This document shows, in pieces, positions 32,587 through 41,755 of a stretch of DNA of 42,299 nucleotides (its first letter is position 1; each line of letters starts with the position of its first letter). The notes under the pieces are model-generated. The model was not told the DNA's origin, searched no databases, and saw only the letters and a list, made by a program, of their open reading frames with translations. Origin of the DNA: a virus; IMG/VR virus record IMGVR_UViG_3300031772_000079, positions 1 through 42,299 of that record, one strand, 5' to 3'. Both the position numbers and the translations under genes were made by a program.

Positions 32587-33672
32587 ATGAGTGATTTAAA
32601 TTCAATTATTACTGTTACAATTGATAGGTTGACAAAACCAATAGGACAAAAAGGATTTGGAACCATACTTATTGTTGGAGCAAATGCGACTTTTTCAGAT
32701 CGTATTAAATATTATGATGATGATAGCCCTGCTGCAATTGCGGCAGACTTGACAGGTGGAACCGCAGCAATGGAGTATTTAATGGCTTCAGCTATTTTTG
32801 AACAAACTCCGCATGTCAATCAAATTGCAATTGGTAAAAAATTAGTTGGGGACACGGCATATGAGGATGCGCTAAATGCAATACTATTAGAATCTGGTGA
32901 TTTTTATGGAGTACTTTGCGCTGTGCGAACAGTGGCAGATCAAAAGTCGGTTGCAAAATGGGTACAAGCAAACGCGCGGTATTTTGTCTGTACAAGTGAC
33001 GAAGCAAATATTATTGGTCAGACAGTGGGTGCAGATACAACAAGTATTGCTCATGAAATTAAACATTCTGCCTATGATAGATCTACGGTAATTTATCATG
33101 CAGAAGCAGATACGGAATGTTTAGATGCTGGTTTACTTGGATATTTGTTATCTTTACAACCAGGTAGTTATACAGGAGCTATTAAAACAATTGCCGGTTG
33201 TAGCACTAATAAACTTAATGCTACGCAAAGTAAAAACGCTCATGATAAATTTTGTTCAACATATGAGGAAATTGCAGAGCGTAATGCACTTCTTTTTTCT
33301 TGGAATGGCACAGGAGAATATCTTGACATTATAGTATTTGCAGATTGGCTGAAAGCAAGATTGACAGAAAATAATTTTAAAGTACTTGCCAATGCACCAA
33401 AAAATCCATTTACGGATGCAGGTATCACCGCCCATGAAAATGCAACACGACAAATATTACAAATGGGAATTGATAGTGGAGGATTATCCCCTATGTCTTA
33501 CGATAAAACAACAGGAGTACAAACAGGTGGTTATTCTACTACATTTCCAAAAGCAGCAAATGTATCTGCTATCGATAAAGCAGCTCGTAAATTAACAAAT
33601 GCAAAATTTAAGGGTTGGCTTGCCGGAGCAATTCATAATGTTGAAATTGCTGGAACGATTTCTTACGAATAA
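32587..33672 (+). CDS. Tail sheath protein, DUF3383 type
   Basis: The 361-residue product matches the short sheath proteins of small contractile-tailed phages: KPIGQKGFGTILIVGANA near residue 17, VAKWVQANARYFVCTSDEAN near residue 118, YHAEADTECLDAGLLGYLLS near residue 170 and the C-terminal GWLAGAIHNVEIAGTISYE. The sheath contracts to drive the tube into the host. AAGGAG precedes the ATG. The tube gene follows, as expected. Confidence 0.87.
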   Translation: MSDLNSIITVTIDRLTKPIGQKGFGTILIVGANATFSDRIKYYDDDSPAAIAADLTGGTAAMEYLMASAIFEQTPHVNQIAIGKKLVGDTAYEDALNAILLESGDFYGVLCAVRTVADQKSVAKWVQANARYFVCTSDEANIIGQTVGADTTSIAHEIKHSAYDRSTVIYHAEADTECLDAGLLGYLLSLQPGSYTGAIKTIAGCSTNKLNATQSKNAHDKFCSTYEEIAERNALLFSWNGTGEYLDIIVFADWLKARLTENNFKVLANAPKNPFTDAGITAHENATRQILQMGIDSGGLSPMSYDKTTGVQTGGYSTTFPKAANVSAIDKAARKLTNAKFKGWLAGAIHNVEIAGTISYE

Positions 33673-33741
33673 GAGATAGTAGATATTAGATAGAATTATT
33701 AAATATAAAAATAAATAAAAATTTAAATAGGAGAAATAATT

Positions 33742-34173
33742 ATGTATACGTATGATCCGGCAAAAGTGGTTGTCAATGTAGCAGGCATTAATTTAGAGGA
33801 TTATGCTGATGGAACATTTGTAACTATTGAAAGAAGCTCGGATACCTTTACAAAAGTAACAGGAGCTGATGGAAAAACTACACGAGTAAAGCAGAATGAT
33901 AAGTCTGGTACAATAACGGTTACCCTGAGCCAATCCAGCCCATCAAATAGTTTTCTTTCATCAATAATGATAATGGATGAAACAACAGGTGATGGAATAG
34001 TACCGGTTACAGTCAAGGATATTCTTAGCACTTCACTTATGAGTACAGGTTATGCCTGGGTAAAGAAACCCCCAACTTCACCATACGCAAAGGAACATAC
34101 AAATAGAGAATGGGTTTTGGATTGTGCAGTGTTAGAAATGTTTATTGGCTCTTCGATAAGTTTTATGGGTTAA
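33742..34173 (+). CDS. Tail tube protein, DUF3277 type
   Basis: The 143-residue product resembles DUF3277 tube proteins: YDPAKVVVNVAGINLEDYADG at the N-terminus (cited in part), RSSDTFTKVTGADGKTTRV near residue 30, then KSGTITVTLSQSSPSN. It stacks into the inner tube of the contractile tail. It directly follows the sheath gene. Its last codon and stop are included in a 28-bp tandem duplication. Confidence 0.85.
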   Translation: MYTYDPAKVVVNVAGINLEDYADGTFVTIERSSDTFTKVTGADGKTTRVKQNDKSGTITVTLSQSSPSNSFLSSIMIMDETTGDGIVPVTVKDILSTSLMSTGYAWVKKPPTSPYAKEHTNREWVLDCAVLEMFIGSSISFMG

Positions 34174-34223
34174 TTGACATTTAAATATTTTCTTAGGTTA
34201 ATTGACATTTAAATATTTTCTTA
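34168..34223 (+). repeat. Perfect 28-bp tandem duplication at the tube gene stop
   Basis: The unit starting GGTTAATTGACATTT and ending ATTTTCTTA occurs twice with no difference (34168-34195 and 34196-34223). It includes the tube gene's final Gly codon and stop, and each copy carries a TTGACA. The second copy leads into the AGGAGG of the next gene. It looks recent. Confidence 0.9.
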
Positions 34224-34233
34224 GGAGGAGAAT

Positions 34234-34770
34234 ATGATTGAGTTTAAAACTGCTAAAAAAGAACTTACTATTAAGAGTAAAGAAGGAGAGGATATATCAA
34301 TTAATATTGACTCAACTTTATTCTTGGGAAGAGAATCTTTATCTATAGCTTTGCAATTAGGTAGAATGATTGCTCCTTTCTTTAAGGCACTTGGCGGAAT
34401 TTCCAGTAAATTCGATACAAAAATAGTAAAAGTTTCCGATAGTGAACCACTTGACAAAGAAAAATTACGTGATGAAATTTTAAAAAATTTGGAGTTGACT
34501 CCTGATTTTTTTAAAACTATTGTTGACCAATTAATTGCATCCATGGATGAGAAAAGATTCATGGATTTGATCTTTAGATTATTAAAAGGGACTCGCGTAA
34601 ATAATCAAGAAGTAAGTAAACCAGAAATTTTTGATGTTGTATTTCAAGCCAATATTGGAGTTTTATGGCAAGTTTTGCAATTTGTTCTGGAGTCTAATTT
34701 TGCCAGTTTTTTCGGAGTAAGCGGTTTCGATCTGCTTTTAAAAATAGCGATGAATGCCGCACAAAAATAG
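34234..34770 (+). CDS. Tail assembly chaperone, first frame
   Basis: The 178-residue product is helical and lies between the tube and tape-measure genes, where contractile-tailed phages encode the assembly chaperone pair. It includes LGRESLSIALQLGRMIAPFFKAL (cited in part, about residues 30-52), GTRVNNQEV and FDVVFQANIGVLWQVLQFVLE. It ends GCA CAA AAA TAG, where slippage into the overlapping frame is possible. AGGAGG precedes the ATG. Confidence 0.7.
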   Translation: MIEFKTAKKELTIKSKEGEDISINIDSTLFLGRESLSIALQLGRMIAPFFKALGGISSKFDTKIVKVSDSEPLDKEKLRDEILKNLELTPDFFKTIVDQLIASMDEKRFMDLIFRLLKGTRVNNQEVSKPEIFDVVFQANIGVLWQVLQFVLESNFASFFGVSGFDLLLKIAMNAAQK

Positions 34771-34799
34771 ATAGTAAACAAGAGAAAATATCTTTACTT

Positions 34800-34979
34800 A
34801 TGCAGGATATGAGCGATGATATAAAAGATTACTGGCTTTTTTGGAGAATAGTAATCTTTGGTATAAATGAGAGCTTTGACAGTGTGGATAAATTGACATT
34901 AGACGAAATTTTGCAGTACAATGAAGTGATTGATTTTAAGGATGAAATGACAAAACTACAAATGGAGGTTGATAAATGA
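34800..34979 (+). CDS. Tail assembly chaperone, second frame (frameshift partner)
   Basis: In the -1 frame relative to the gene at 34234, a frame open across 34761-34976 ends at TGA 34977. From its first ATG (34800) it encodes 59 residues: MQDMSDDIKDYWLFWRIVIF... It has no good ribosome site. The Trp/Phe-rich helix (YWLFWRI) resembles the T part of G-T chaperones. It could be made as a C-terminal extension by -1 slippage at AAAA-TAG (34764-34770). The stop overlaps the next gene's ATG. Confidence 0.6.
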   Translation: MQDMSDDIKDYWLFWRIVIFGINESFDSVDKLTLDEILQYNEVIDFKDEMTKLQMEVDK

Positions 34980-35290
34980 CAATGGATACTATTACCACCT
35001 TATTAGTAGGCGGGATAATCAGTTCTTTACTCACCTCATTTATTCATACCCTTAACAGTAGAAAGATCATAAAGGAGGTTGTTACCGAAGTGATACATAA
35101 TCACGAGAAGCAATACCATATTGAGAATCCTTCTAAAAATTTACAAGATCATATTGTTAATTGTCAATCGAACAATAGAATTATTAAAATAGAAAAAGCT
35201 CTGATTTATATTGTATGTCAAATAGGGGGAAACCCTAAAGAGTTAGGATTAGTAAATTTACAGTCTAATATGCCAGGAATAGATCTATGA
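34976..35290 (+). CDS. Small membrane-anchored hypothetical protein
   Basis: The 104-residue product has one likely membrane segment near the N-terminus (TTLLVGGIISSLLTSFI, about residues 7-23). A basic and His-containing helix follows (IIKEVVTEVIHNHEKQYH), then a soluble tail. It could be a holin-like or tail-linked membrane protein; with one segment and no endolysin beside it I do not call it a holin. It overlaps the chaperone frame and the tape-measure gene by four bases each. Confidence 0.6.
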   Translation: MTMDTITTLLVGGIISSLLTSFIHTLNSRKIIKEVVTEVIHNHEKQYHIENPSKNLQDHIVNCQSNNRIIKIEKALIYIVCQIGGNPKELGLVNLQSNMPGIDL

Positions 35291-37014
35291 ACGTAGCAGA
35301 ATTAATTAATTTGATAGGATTTAAACTTGACAAATCATCTTATAATGCTGTGCAGGACGCGACTTCCAACATTATGCAGAGTATGGAAGGGCTTGCAAAA
35401 AAAGCTTCAACATTCTTCACAGCACCTTTGTTGGCACTTGCCGGTGCGGCAGTAAAACTATACTCAATTGAGAATACCGCTGCAATGCAGGTTGAAAGAA
35501 CATTAAAAAGTACAGGTAATGCAGCAAAAAAATCTTTACAGGAGTTATTAGATGAAGCATATAATATTCAAAGAGAAACAATTTTAGAGGATGATGAGGT
35601 AATTCAACATGTAACCAATCGTTTATTAACATTCCAGAATATTGCAGGAGATCAATTTACACGAGCGCAAAAAGTCATTACGGATATTTCTGCCTATTTA
35701 GATCCGGCTATGAATAATATTGCAGAAATTGCTTTACAAGTTGGAAAAGCAATGAATGATCCTATCCAAGGATTGACAGCACTAAGAAGAACGGGTATTC
35801 AATTTTCAGAATCACAAATGAAATTATTTGAGAATACCTGGAAAATGGGAAAACAAGCAGAGGCTCAAAATTTAATATTATCAGAATTGGAAAAAAGATA
35901 TAAAGGAGCAGCTAAAGTCGTAGCAGAAAATTCAACCGGAATTAAACAATGGAGAGTTGCTTTAAGTGATATATTGGTATTATTTGGTAAAGACTTATTT
36001 CCTGCTTTTAGAAAATTTATGGATTGGTTAATTGACTTAACGTATAAATTTACAGAGCTTTTAACTCCTTCAGTGAGGAAAACACTTCTGATTTTTGGGG
36101 GTTTACTTGCATTACTAGGCCCGATTACGCTTGGATTGTTTGCTATTGGTAAAGCAGGACTATTTGTCAATACCATATTAGCAACTTTTGGATTGGCAAT
36201 TGCTAAAAGTAATTTAGGAGTGCTTGGCACTCTGGGGAAATATGCTTTATTTTTAGGGGGATTTGTTGCTATTGCATTAGTTCTATATGGTATTTTTAAT
36301 GACATATACGTTTATTTGCGGGGTGGTAAATCACTAATAGGTGAATTTCTCCCAGCATGGAAAGAACTAGGGCCAAAAATGTATGAGAGTCTGAAACCAT
36401 ACATGATATTAATGACTGCTTTATGGAAATCTCTGAAAAAAACAGGTGTTGAGGCAATCAATTACATGTACGATATATTTGGGAATCGCACCACAGAAGC
36501 AAGTAAACATTTTGACAAATTTATTGGTAGTTTAGGGGATAGTATCGGAAATGCAGGAGCAATTATTTTACCTGCTTGTTGGAAATTATTTTGGACGATA
36601 CAAAAAGCATTTTTAGATATGAGATTGCGATTAGTTTTAAAAATCGCTGAAACAATTGACAATGTGTTATTAAGCATGGCAGAATCTGTGGGAAGATGGG
36701 TAACTAAAATATTTAATATGGAGCCATTGCAAAGCATACAGAGACGCTTACCCGAATATAAATCAATGTTTGATATAGAACATGAACGTATTCCTACTAA
36801 CTCTTTTCCGGTACCTTATAATTCTTTACGCAATGGAGGGGAATTAAAAACGACAAAACAAGTGAACGTGACTGTCAATGCAGGATTAAATGTTCCTCAT
36901 GGAACTTCTGAGTATCAGAAAAGTTACTTGACAAAAACAGTACAGGATTTATTTAATGAATCTCTAAATAATTTAACAAGGAATTTAGTTCAGGGTTTAC
37001 CAGGGGTAGAATAA
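35287..37014 (+). CDS. Tape measure protein
   Basis: The 575-residue product sets tail length. The N-terminal half is helical with a tape-measure-like pattern (MNVAELINLIGFKLDK, ALRRTGIQFSESQMKLFENTW near residue 160). Two hydrophobic spans lie at about residues 265-300 and 315-340 (LLALLGPITLGLFAIGKAG; FLGGFVAIALVLYGIF), as in many tape measures that enter the host membrane. The length is modest, suggesting a short tail. It follows the chaperone pair. Confidence 0.87.
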   Translation: MNVAELINLIGFKLDKSSYNAVQDATSNIMQSMEGLAKKASTFFTAPLLALAGAAVKLYSIENTAAMQVERTLKSTGNAAKKSLQELLDEAYNIQRETILEDDEVIQHVTNRLLTFQNIAGDQFTRAQKVITDISAYLDPAMNNIAEIALQVGKAMNDPIQGLTALRRTGIQFSESQMKLFENTWKMGKQAEAQNLILSELEKRYKGAAKVVAENSTGIKQWRVALSDILVLFGKDLFPAFRKFMDWLIDLTYKFTELLTPSVRKTLLIFGGLLALLGPITLGLFAIGKAGLFVNTILATFGLAIAKSNLGVLGTLGKYALFLGGFVAIALVLYGIFNDIYVYLRGGKSLIGEFLPAWKELGPKMYESLKPYMILMTALWKSLKKTGVEAINYMYDIFGNRTTEASKHFDKFIGSLGDSIGNAGAIILPACWKLFWTIQKAFLDMRLRLVLKIAETIDNVLLSMAESVGRWVTKIFNMEPLQSIQRRLPEYKSMFDIEHERIPTNSFPVPYNSLRNGGELKTTKQVNVTVNAGLNVPHGTSEYQKSYLTKTVQDLFNESLNNLTRNLVQGLPGVE

Positions 37015-37016
37015 AC

Positions 37017-37673
37017 ATGGTATCATTTTTTATACAGAATGCAAAATCAAATAAAATAGAAGCATTAGAGATTGACACGACGATTACAGAGAATCACGAG
37101 TTTACAAATATAATAACCTCTTACCCTGTGGATATTGGTTTTAATGTTAGTGACCATGTACAGCAACAACAGCCAAAACTATCAATCACTGCATTGACAA
37201 GTAACACACCTGTTCAATATTTTAGTGGGCAAATTAGCAGGCTTGCTAGAAAAGACTTAACAAGTAAGATACAAGAAACTTTCAAATTGTTGATTAATTA
37301 TGCAGGGTTTCAAGTGCCGAAACATTCAGGGGCGGATTCTATTCAACCCATAGATCCTAAAGTATTGACAATTGTTACCGGTTACAATGTGTACAGGAAT
37401 ATGTTTATACAAAAAATATCTTTTCCCAGAGATAAAAGTACAGGTGATTCAATACAATATAATATTGAATTTACGCAGATTAGAAAAGTTAGTTCCAAAT
37501 ATAGTTTTATCTCTAATGCAAATTCTCTTAACGGTAAAGCTCCTGGTATAGAAAAACAAGCAGACAAAACAAAAAATATTGGTAAAGAAACACTGGAAGA
37601 AGTACCAGAAGAATCTTTACCATATAAAGGATTTCAATTTCTCAAAGGTAAATTAGGGGGAAATATACAATGA
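37017..37673 (+). CDS. Dit-like baseplate protein
   Basis: The 218-residue product begins with a beta-rich Dit-like pattern: ALEIDTTITENHEFTNIITSYPVD (about residues 16-39, cited by position), then VSDHVQQQQPKLSITALTSN, followed by SFPRDKSTGDSIQYNIEF near residue 135. This combination is common in phages with simple contractile baseplates, where it attaches to the tube end. The C-terminal tail is charged and linker-like. It lies two bases after the tape measure. Confidence 0.75.
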   Translation: MVSFFIQNAKSNKIEALEIDTTITENHEFTNIITSYPVDIGFNVSDHVQQQQPKLSITALTSNTPVQYFSGQISRLARKDLTSKIQETFKLLINYAGFQVPKHSGADSIQPIDPKVLTIVTGYNVYRNMFIQKISFPRDKSTGDSIQYNIEFTQIRKVSSKYSFISNANSLNGKAPGIEKQADKTKNIGKETLEEVPEESLPYKGFQFLKGKLGGNIQ

Positions 37674-37984
37674 TTTGGAATATACCTTGTGAATTATTAC
37701 CTTCTTACAGAGAGGAAATTACTTTTGGGGATACTCCTTATATATTGATTTTTAATTGGAATACCAGAGGTCAATTTTGGTCATTAGATATATTAGATAG
37801 GGAAGAAAATGATATACTCACAGGAATTAAGTTAGTTAACCAATGGGAATTTTTAGGAATGTTCGCAGATGAAAAGTTACCAAAAGGTAAACTTTATGTA
37901 GTTGATATTAAAGGAAAAATGGATGATATTGTCTATGATTCGTTTATTAATGGGCAATGTGTATTAATATTTGAGGATAACTAA
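37670..37984 (+). CDS. Baseplate plug protein (DUF6983/Pam3 gp18-like)
   Basis: The 104-residue beta-rich product starts MIWNIPCELLPSYREEITFG and contains FNWNTRGQFWSLDILD near residue 27 and GKLYVVDIKGK near residue 72. This matches the small proteins that plug the tail tube within the baseplate in Pam3-like phages. It overlaps the Dit-like gene's stop by four bases and touches the hub gene. Confidence 0.7.
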   Translation: MIWNIPCELLPSYREEITFGDTPYILIFNWNTRGQFWSLDILDREENDILTGIKLVNQWEFLGMFADEKLPKGKLYVVDIKGKMDDIVYDSFINGQCVLIFEDN

Positions 37985-38848
37985 ATGGCATTATTCGGGC
38001 GTATAATACAAATTGATATTGGGAAATCAGGATCTATTGGAAAATCGTTTTCTGATTATCATATTAATTTTGATATTAAAAAAAATGAATTTGGGAAAGA
38101 GCCAAATCCTTGTAAGGTAGTTATCAGTAATTTATCATCTGAGTTATGCTCATATGCTTTTGAAGAGAAGCAAAAATTAACAGTAAAGGCAGGTTATCGT
38201 GAAGAACATGGTTTGGAGGTTATCTTTACAGGAGACATAACCTATGTGGAAAATCGTATATTACGTCCTGATATATCAACTATAATTGACGCAGGGGATG
38301 CAAATAATTCCTTGAGGGATTCTAAATTGTCAATTTCATATAATATAGGAGCGCAAGGTTTCCAAGTATTAAAGGATGTGATTGATTCCTTTCATTTACC
38401 GAAGAAAACAAATTTACAACTGATAAAAATAGCTAAGAAGGTTTACAACAATGGATTTAGCTTCAATGGTGCAACCTCAACAGCTATGGATAAAATTTGT
38501 AAATATCTTGGTCTGACTTGGTCAATCCAAAATGAGGAAATGAAGATTTATGAAAAATATAATAATGATAGATCATTAGCCATTGAATTAAATAGTGATA
38601 CAGGTTTAATCGGTACTCCTCAAAGAACAAAAATATCCTCCCCTGAGTCAACAACCGATAAAACAAAAGAGATTGACGGTTGGTCAATTGAAAGTTTATT
38701 ACAACCAAAAGCGGAACCTGGGGGTATAATACTATTATCCAATGGCCTGAACAGACAAAAGAAGAAATATAAAATATTGACTGTACATCATACAGGAGAC
38801 AATATGGAGAGTGATTTTAAAACTATTTTACAGGCGGTGGAAATATGA
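37985..38848 (+). CDS. Baseplate hub protein (gp27/gpD-like)
   Basis: The 287-residue product begins MALFGRIIQIDIGKSGSIGK and has NPCKVVISNLSSELCSYAFEE-like repeats (near residue 40) and SFNGATSTAMDKICKYLGLTW near residue 155 (cited in part). GWSIESLLQPKAEPGG lies near residue 225, and the ending is LTVHHTGDNMESDF. This pattern is typical of hub proteins that hold the spike. It is directly adjacent to the plug and spike genes. Confidence 0.8.
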   Translation: MALFGRIIQIDIGKSGSIGKSFSDYHINFDIKKNEFGKEPNPCKVVISNLSSELCSYAFEEKQKLTVKAGYREEHGLEVIFTGDITYVENRILRPDISTIIDAGDANNSLRDSKLSISYNIGAQGFQVLKDVIDSFHLPKKTNLQLIKIAKKVYNNGFSFNGATSTAMDKICKYLGLTWSIQNEEMKIYEKYNNDRSLAIELNSDTGLIGTPQRTKISSPESTTDKTKEIDGWSIESLLQPKAEPGGIILLSNGLNRQKKKYKILTVHHTGDNMESDFKTILQAVEI

Positions 38849-39606
38849 CAATTGAGCAAATGAGCTTTAATCAAGCTTTACAAAGGTTATTCAGTACCTT
38901 TTTATTTGAGGGTGTCAATACAGCATTACCAGGTATTGTAGATAAACAGATTGATAGTTATAGAGTACAGGTAACACCTGCTATTAATCGTAAATATACT
39001 GATGGGGAAGAACTAAAATATAAACCTATTGTAAATGTTCCTTTAGTTCTCCCGCGCACAAGTAAAGCTGTAATACGTTTACCACAATTACAACAAGGGG
39101 ATACGGTACTTTTAATTTTTTCCCAGAAAGCAATGGATTCATGGTTGAATAGTATAAAAGGGGAACAGACAGCTTCAAGTGATCCCCGCAGATTTGATGT
39201 TACTGATGCAATCGCAATACCAGGGTTATACCCATTCAAAGTCAATACTCCGGAACCTAAAAATTTAAATGATTTGGAAATTATTTATGAGGATTCTATT
39301 ATATCAATGAAAGAAAACGGTGATATACAACTTACTTCGGGGAATGTATTGACAATTAAGACAACAGGAGAAATTGAAATCGGTGAACAATCTCTGAAAA
39401 AGTTGCTTAATGAATCATTTAAGGATGTATTTAACAACCATGTGCATAATTTTATTGCCGCACCGAGCGGTACTTTCTCGACAAGTACTCCTGCGAGTGT
39501 AATATTGACAAGTTTACCTCCACCTTTTCCTCCAGGGGGGGCACTTGCAACATATGGAAGTGCAATTACTAATAGTGAATTAACATCAAAAGTAAAGGCA
39601 CAATAA
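38845..39606 (+). CDS. Baseplate spike protein, Gp138-type
   Basis: The 253-residue product has the Gp138 N-terminal OB domain: TALPGIVDKQIDSYRVQVTP near residue 30, then RLPQLQQGDTVLLIFSQKAMD near residue 80 (cited in part). A beta-helix-like middle follows (SIISMKENGDIQLTSGN, LTIKTTGEIEIGEQ). The C-terminus contains NHVHNF, likely metal-binding His at the spike tip. The spike punctures the host envelope. It overlaps the hub gene's stop by four bases. Confidence 0.85.
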   Translation: MTIEQMSFNQALQRLFSTFLFEGVNTALPGIVDKQIDSYRVQVTPAINRKYTDGEELKYKPIVNVPLVLPRTSKAVIRLPQLQQGDTVLLIFSQKAMDSWLNSIKGEQTASSDPRRFDVTDAIAIPGLYPFKVNTPEPKNLNDLEIIYEDSIISMKENGDIQLTSGNVLTIKTTGEIEIGEQSLKKLLNESFKDVFNNHVHNFIAAPSGTFSTSTPASVILTSLPPPFPPGGALATYGSAITNSELTSKVKAQ

Positions 39607-39966
39607 ATGGACTTAGCAATTAACTTGACAACTAGAGACTTAATCTTGGAGAATGGAGATTTTTATTTTGTAACTGAACAAGAAGCTTGTCGACAGCGTT
39701 TACAAATAAAATTGTTATTCTTTTTTAATGAATGGTTTTTAGATACAACTTTAGGGTTGGATTGGTTCGGAGTTGCTTTTATAAAAAATCCAAATCAAAA
39801 TTTAATTGATAATATGATACTTGTTACCATGACTGATGATTTTGAGGTCATTGAAATATTAGAATATAGTACAGAGTACTCCATTTTGTTAAGAAAATTA
39901 TCTGTAAAAATGAAATTAAGGACAATATATGGGGTATTAATTTTGAATGAGGGGATAGAAATATGA
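39607..39966 (+). CDS. Baseplate wedge protein, gp25/gpW-like
   Basis: The 119-residue product has the gp25-like layout: DLAINLTTRDLILENGDFYFV, then ACRQRLQIKLLFFFNEWFLDT and GLDWFGVAFIKNP. Such proteins initiate sheath assembly at the baseplate. It begins right after the spike gene and overlaps the J-like gene by four bases. Confidence 0.8.
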   Translation: MDLAINLTTRDLILENGDFYFVTEQEACRQRLQIKLLFFFNEWFLDTTLGLDWFGVAFIKNPNQNLIDNMILVTMTDDFEVIEILEYSTEYSILLRKLSVKMKLRTIYGVLILNEGIEI

Positions 39967-41420
39967 GTAGTTACGGGTTGACAAATACAGGTTTTAGAGT
40001 TAAACGACAAGATGCTATTTTACGCGAAATGCAAACTGATGCAATTAGTAAATTTGGAAATGTGCAGACAGATGCAGATAGTATATTAGGACAATTGCTT
40101 GGAGTACTCTCTAAACCGTCAATTGATGTGTGGGAACAATTAGCAAATATTTATTTGAATACCAACCCTGTCACTGCAACAGGAGTTTCTCTTGATTATT
40201 GTGTCGACTTTAATGGAATACAGAGGTTAAAAGCGATTGCATCCCTTGTGATAGTTGGATTACGCGGTGAGAGTAGTTCAATAATTCCTGAAGGCACACT
40301 TTTTAAATCAAATATTACAGATAATATTTTTAAAACATTATCAGATATAACTTTATCTTATGTTAATAATCATAAAGGTTATGTTGAGGTTTCTGATATT
40401 CAACCGGATACTACATATCAATTTGGTATTGACAATAGCGATACAACTACTTTGGTGGTAAGTGAAGATAGTGGAGTATCTCCTGATATTGATACATTGA
40501 TTGATTCAATGGTAGAGCAAATTAATACGGAATCTTTGTGTACTGTGACTGCCGAAAATATCGGGAATGGTGTAATTTTATTACATGCAAAGCAGGATAG
40601 CAGTGTTTTCAAATTTACAAATATTGATGAAAGTGTAAATTTTTATAATCTTGTAAATTGTCAATGTATGGTACTTGGCGCGATACCAGTATCACAGAAA
40701 ACTATTGATATTATTGAGACTCCAGTTATTGGATTAACAAATGTTAATAATTTTGAAGAGGGAGTCAAAGGAAGAGATATTGAAACGGATGCGGAATTAC
40801 GAATAAGAAGAAAAGAATCCTTACAAATAGTTGGAGCTGCTAATTTGGAAGCAATTGTAGCAAGAATGTTACGAGAAGTTGCAGGTGTGACTGTTTGTAA
40901 AGGATTTGAAAATATTGAGGATATTGAAGTTGACGGGAGACCTCCCCATAGTATAGAGATTCTTGTTGTAGGGGGAGATCCTATAGATATTGGAAATCAA
41001 CTATGGAAAACAAAAGGAGGGGGTATTAAAACTTTTGGTAGTATTAGTCGATCGGTCATTGATTCAAATGGGGATACTCAAATAATGAATTTTTCACGTC
41101 CGATAAAAAAATATGGTTGGGTATCTGCAAGTATTACAACATATAGTGAAGAAATTTTTCCTTCAAATGGTTTACAAACTATAAAAGATTTACTTTGGGA
41201 GTATGCACAGACATTTGAAGTAGGGCTTGATATTATTCCGCAAAGGTTTATAACTAATATTTATCCTAATGTTCCAGGAATAGAGAGTATTTACATAATG
41301 ATTGCAGTAACAAACTCCCCTGATGATTCTCCATCATATAATACAAATAAATTAGCAATCGCATCAAATCAAATAGCAACTTTTCATCCTAATAGAATTT
41401 TTGCAACTTTACCAGCATAA
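39963..41420 (+). CDS. Baseplate J-like wedge protein
   Basis: The 485-residue product resembles baseplate_J: an N-terminal MSSYGLTNTGFRVKRQDAIL, LDYCVDFNGIQRLKA near residue 78, a hallmark EEGVKGRDIETDAELRIRRKES near residue 260 (cited in part), then GAANLEAIVARMLREVAGV. It forms the baseplate wedge arms. A DUF2612 protein usually follows it; here that protein is at the window's left end. Confidence 0.88.
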   Translation: MSSYGLTNTGFRVKRQDAILREMQTDAISKFGNVQTDADSILGQLLGVLSKPSIDVWEQLANIYLNTNPVTATGVSLDYCVDFNGIQRLKAIASLVIVGLRGESSSIIPEGTLFKSNITDNIFKTLSDITLSYVNNHKGYVEVSDIQPDTTYQFGIDNSDTTTLVVSEDSGVSPDIDTLIDSMVEQINTESLCTVTAENIGNGVILLHAKQDSSVFKFTNIDESVNFYNLVNCQCMVLGAIPVSQKTIDIIETPVIGLTNVNNFEEGVKGRDIETDAELRIRRKESLQIVGAANLEAIVARMLREVAGVTVCKGFENIEDIEVDGRPPHSIEILVVGGDPIDIGNQLWKTKGGGIKTFGSISRSVIDSNGDTQIMNFSRPIKKYGWVSASITTYSEEIFPSNGLQTIKDLLWEYAQTFEVGLDIIPQRFITNIYPNVPGIESIYIMIAVTNSPDDSPSYNTNKLAIASNQIATFHPNRIFATLPA

Positions 41421-41436
41421 GAAATGGAGAAATAAA

Positions 41437-41745
41437 ATGGCAATTGACAAAACAATTTTAGAGACCTATAAACCAAAAGTTGAAAACGCTCGAAAATCAG
41501 CGGACGACTCAAATGATCTTTTAGACCGTTTGAGAAGTTTATCAGATTTTTATAGCGGAATAGAAAAATCTTCTTTTAAAAAATATTTTATTAATCTCGA
41601 TAATGAAAAACATGATTTGAAGGATCTTATAAATACAGAGGAATTTAAAACTTTCTTTTTATTAATTATTGAAAAGAAGTATACAGAATTGGTTGATAAA
41701 CTAAAATTAATAGTTGATAAAACAAAAAATGGTAATGGAAAGTAG
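41437..41745 (+). CDS. Hypothetical 102-residue helical protein
   Basis: The product starts at ATG 41437 with GGAGA upstream; an earlier in-frame start would overlap the J-like gene. It is highly charged and helical (KPKVENARKSADDSNDLLDR; FFLLIIEKKYTELVDKLKL). No family is recognised. It lies between the J-like and the partial fibre-region gene. Confidence 0.65.
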   Translation: MAIDKTILETYKPKVENARKSADDSNDLLDRLRSLSDFYSGIEKSSFKKYFINLDNEKHDLKDLINTEEFKTFFLLIIEKKYTELVDKLKLIVDKTKNGNGK

Positions 41746-41755
41746 AGCTTGACAT

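Noticed and set aside
34976-35290. Holin
   Set aside because: Only one membrane segment, and no endolysin or spanin nearby; the position between chaperone and tape measure is not diagnostic.
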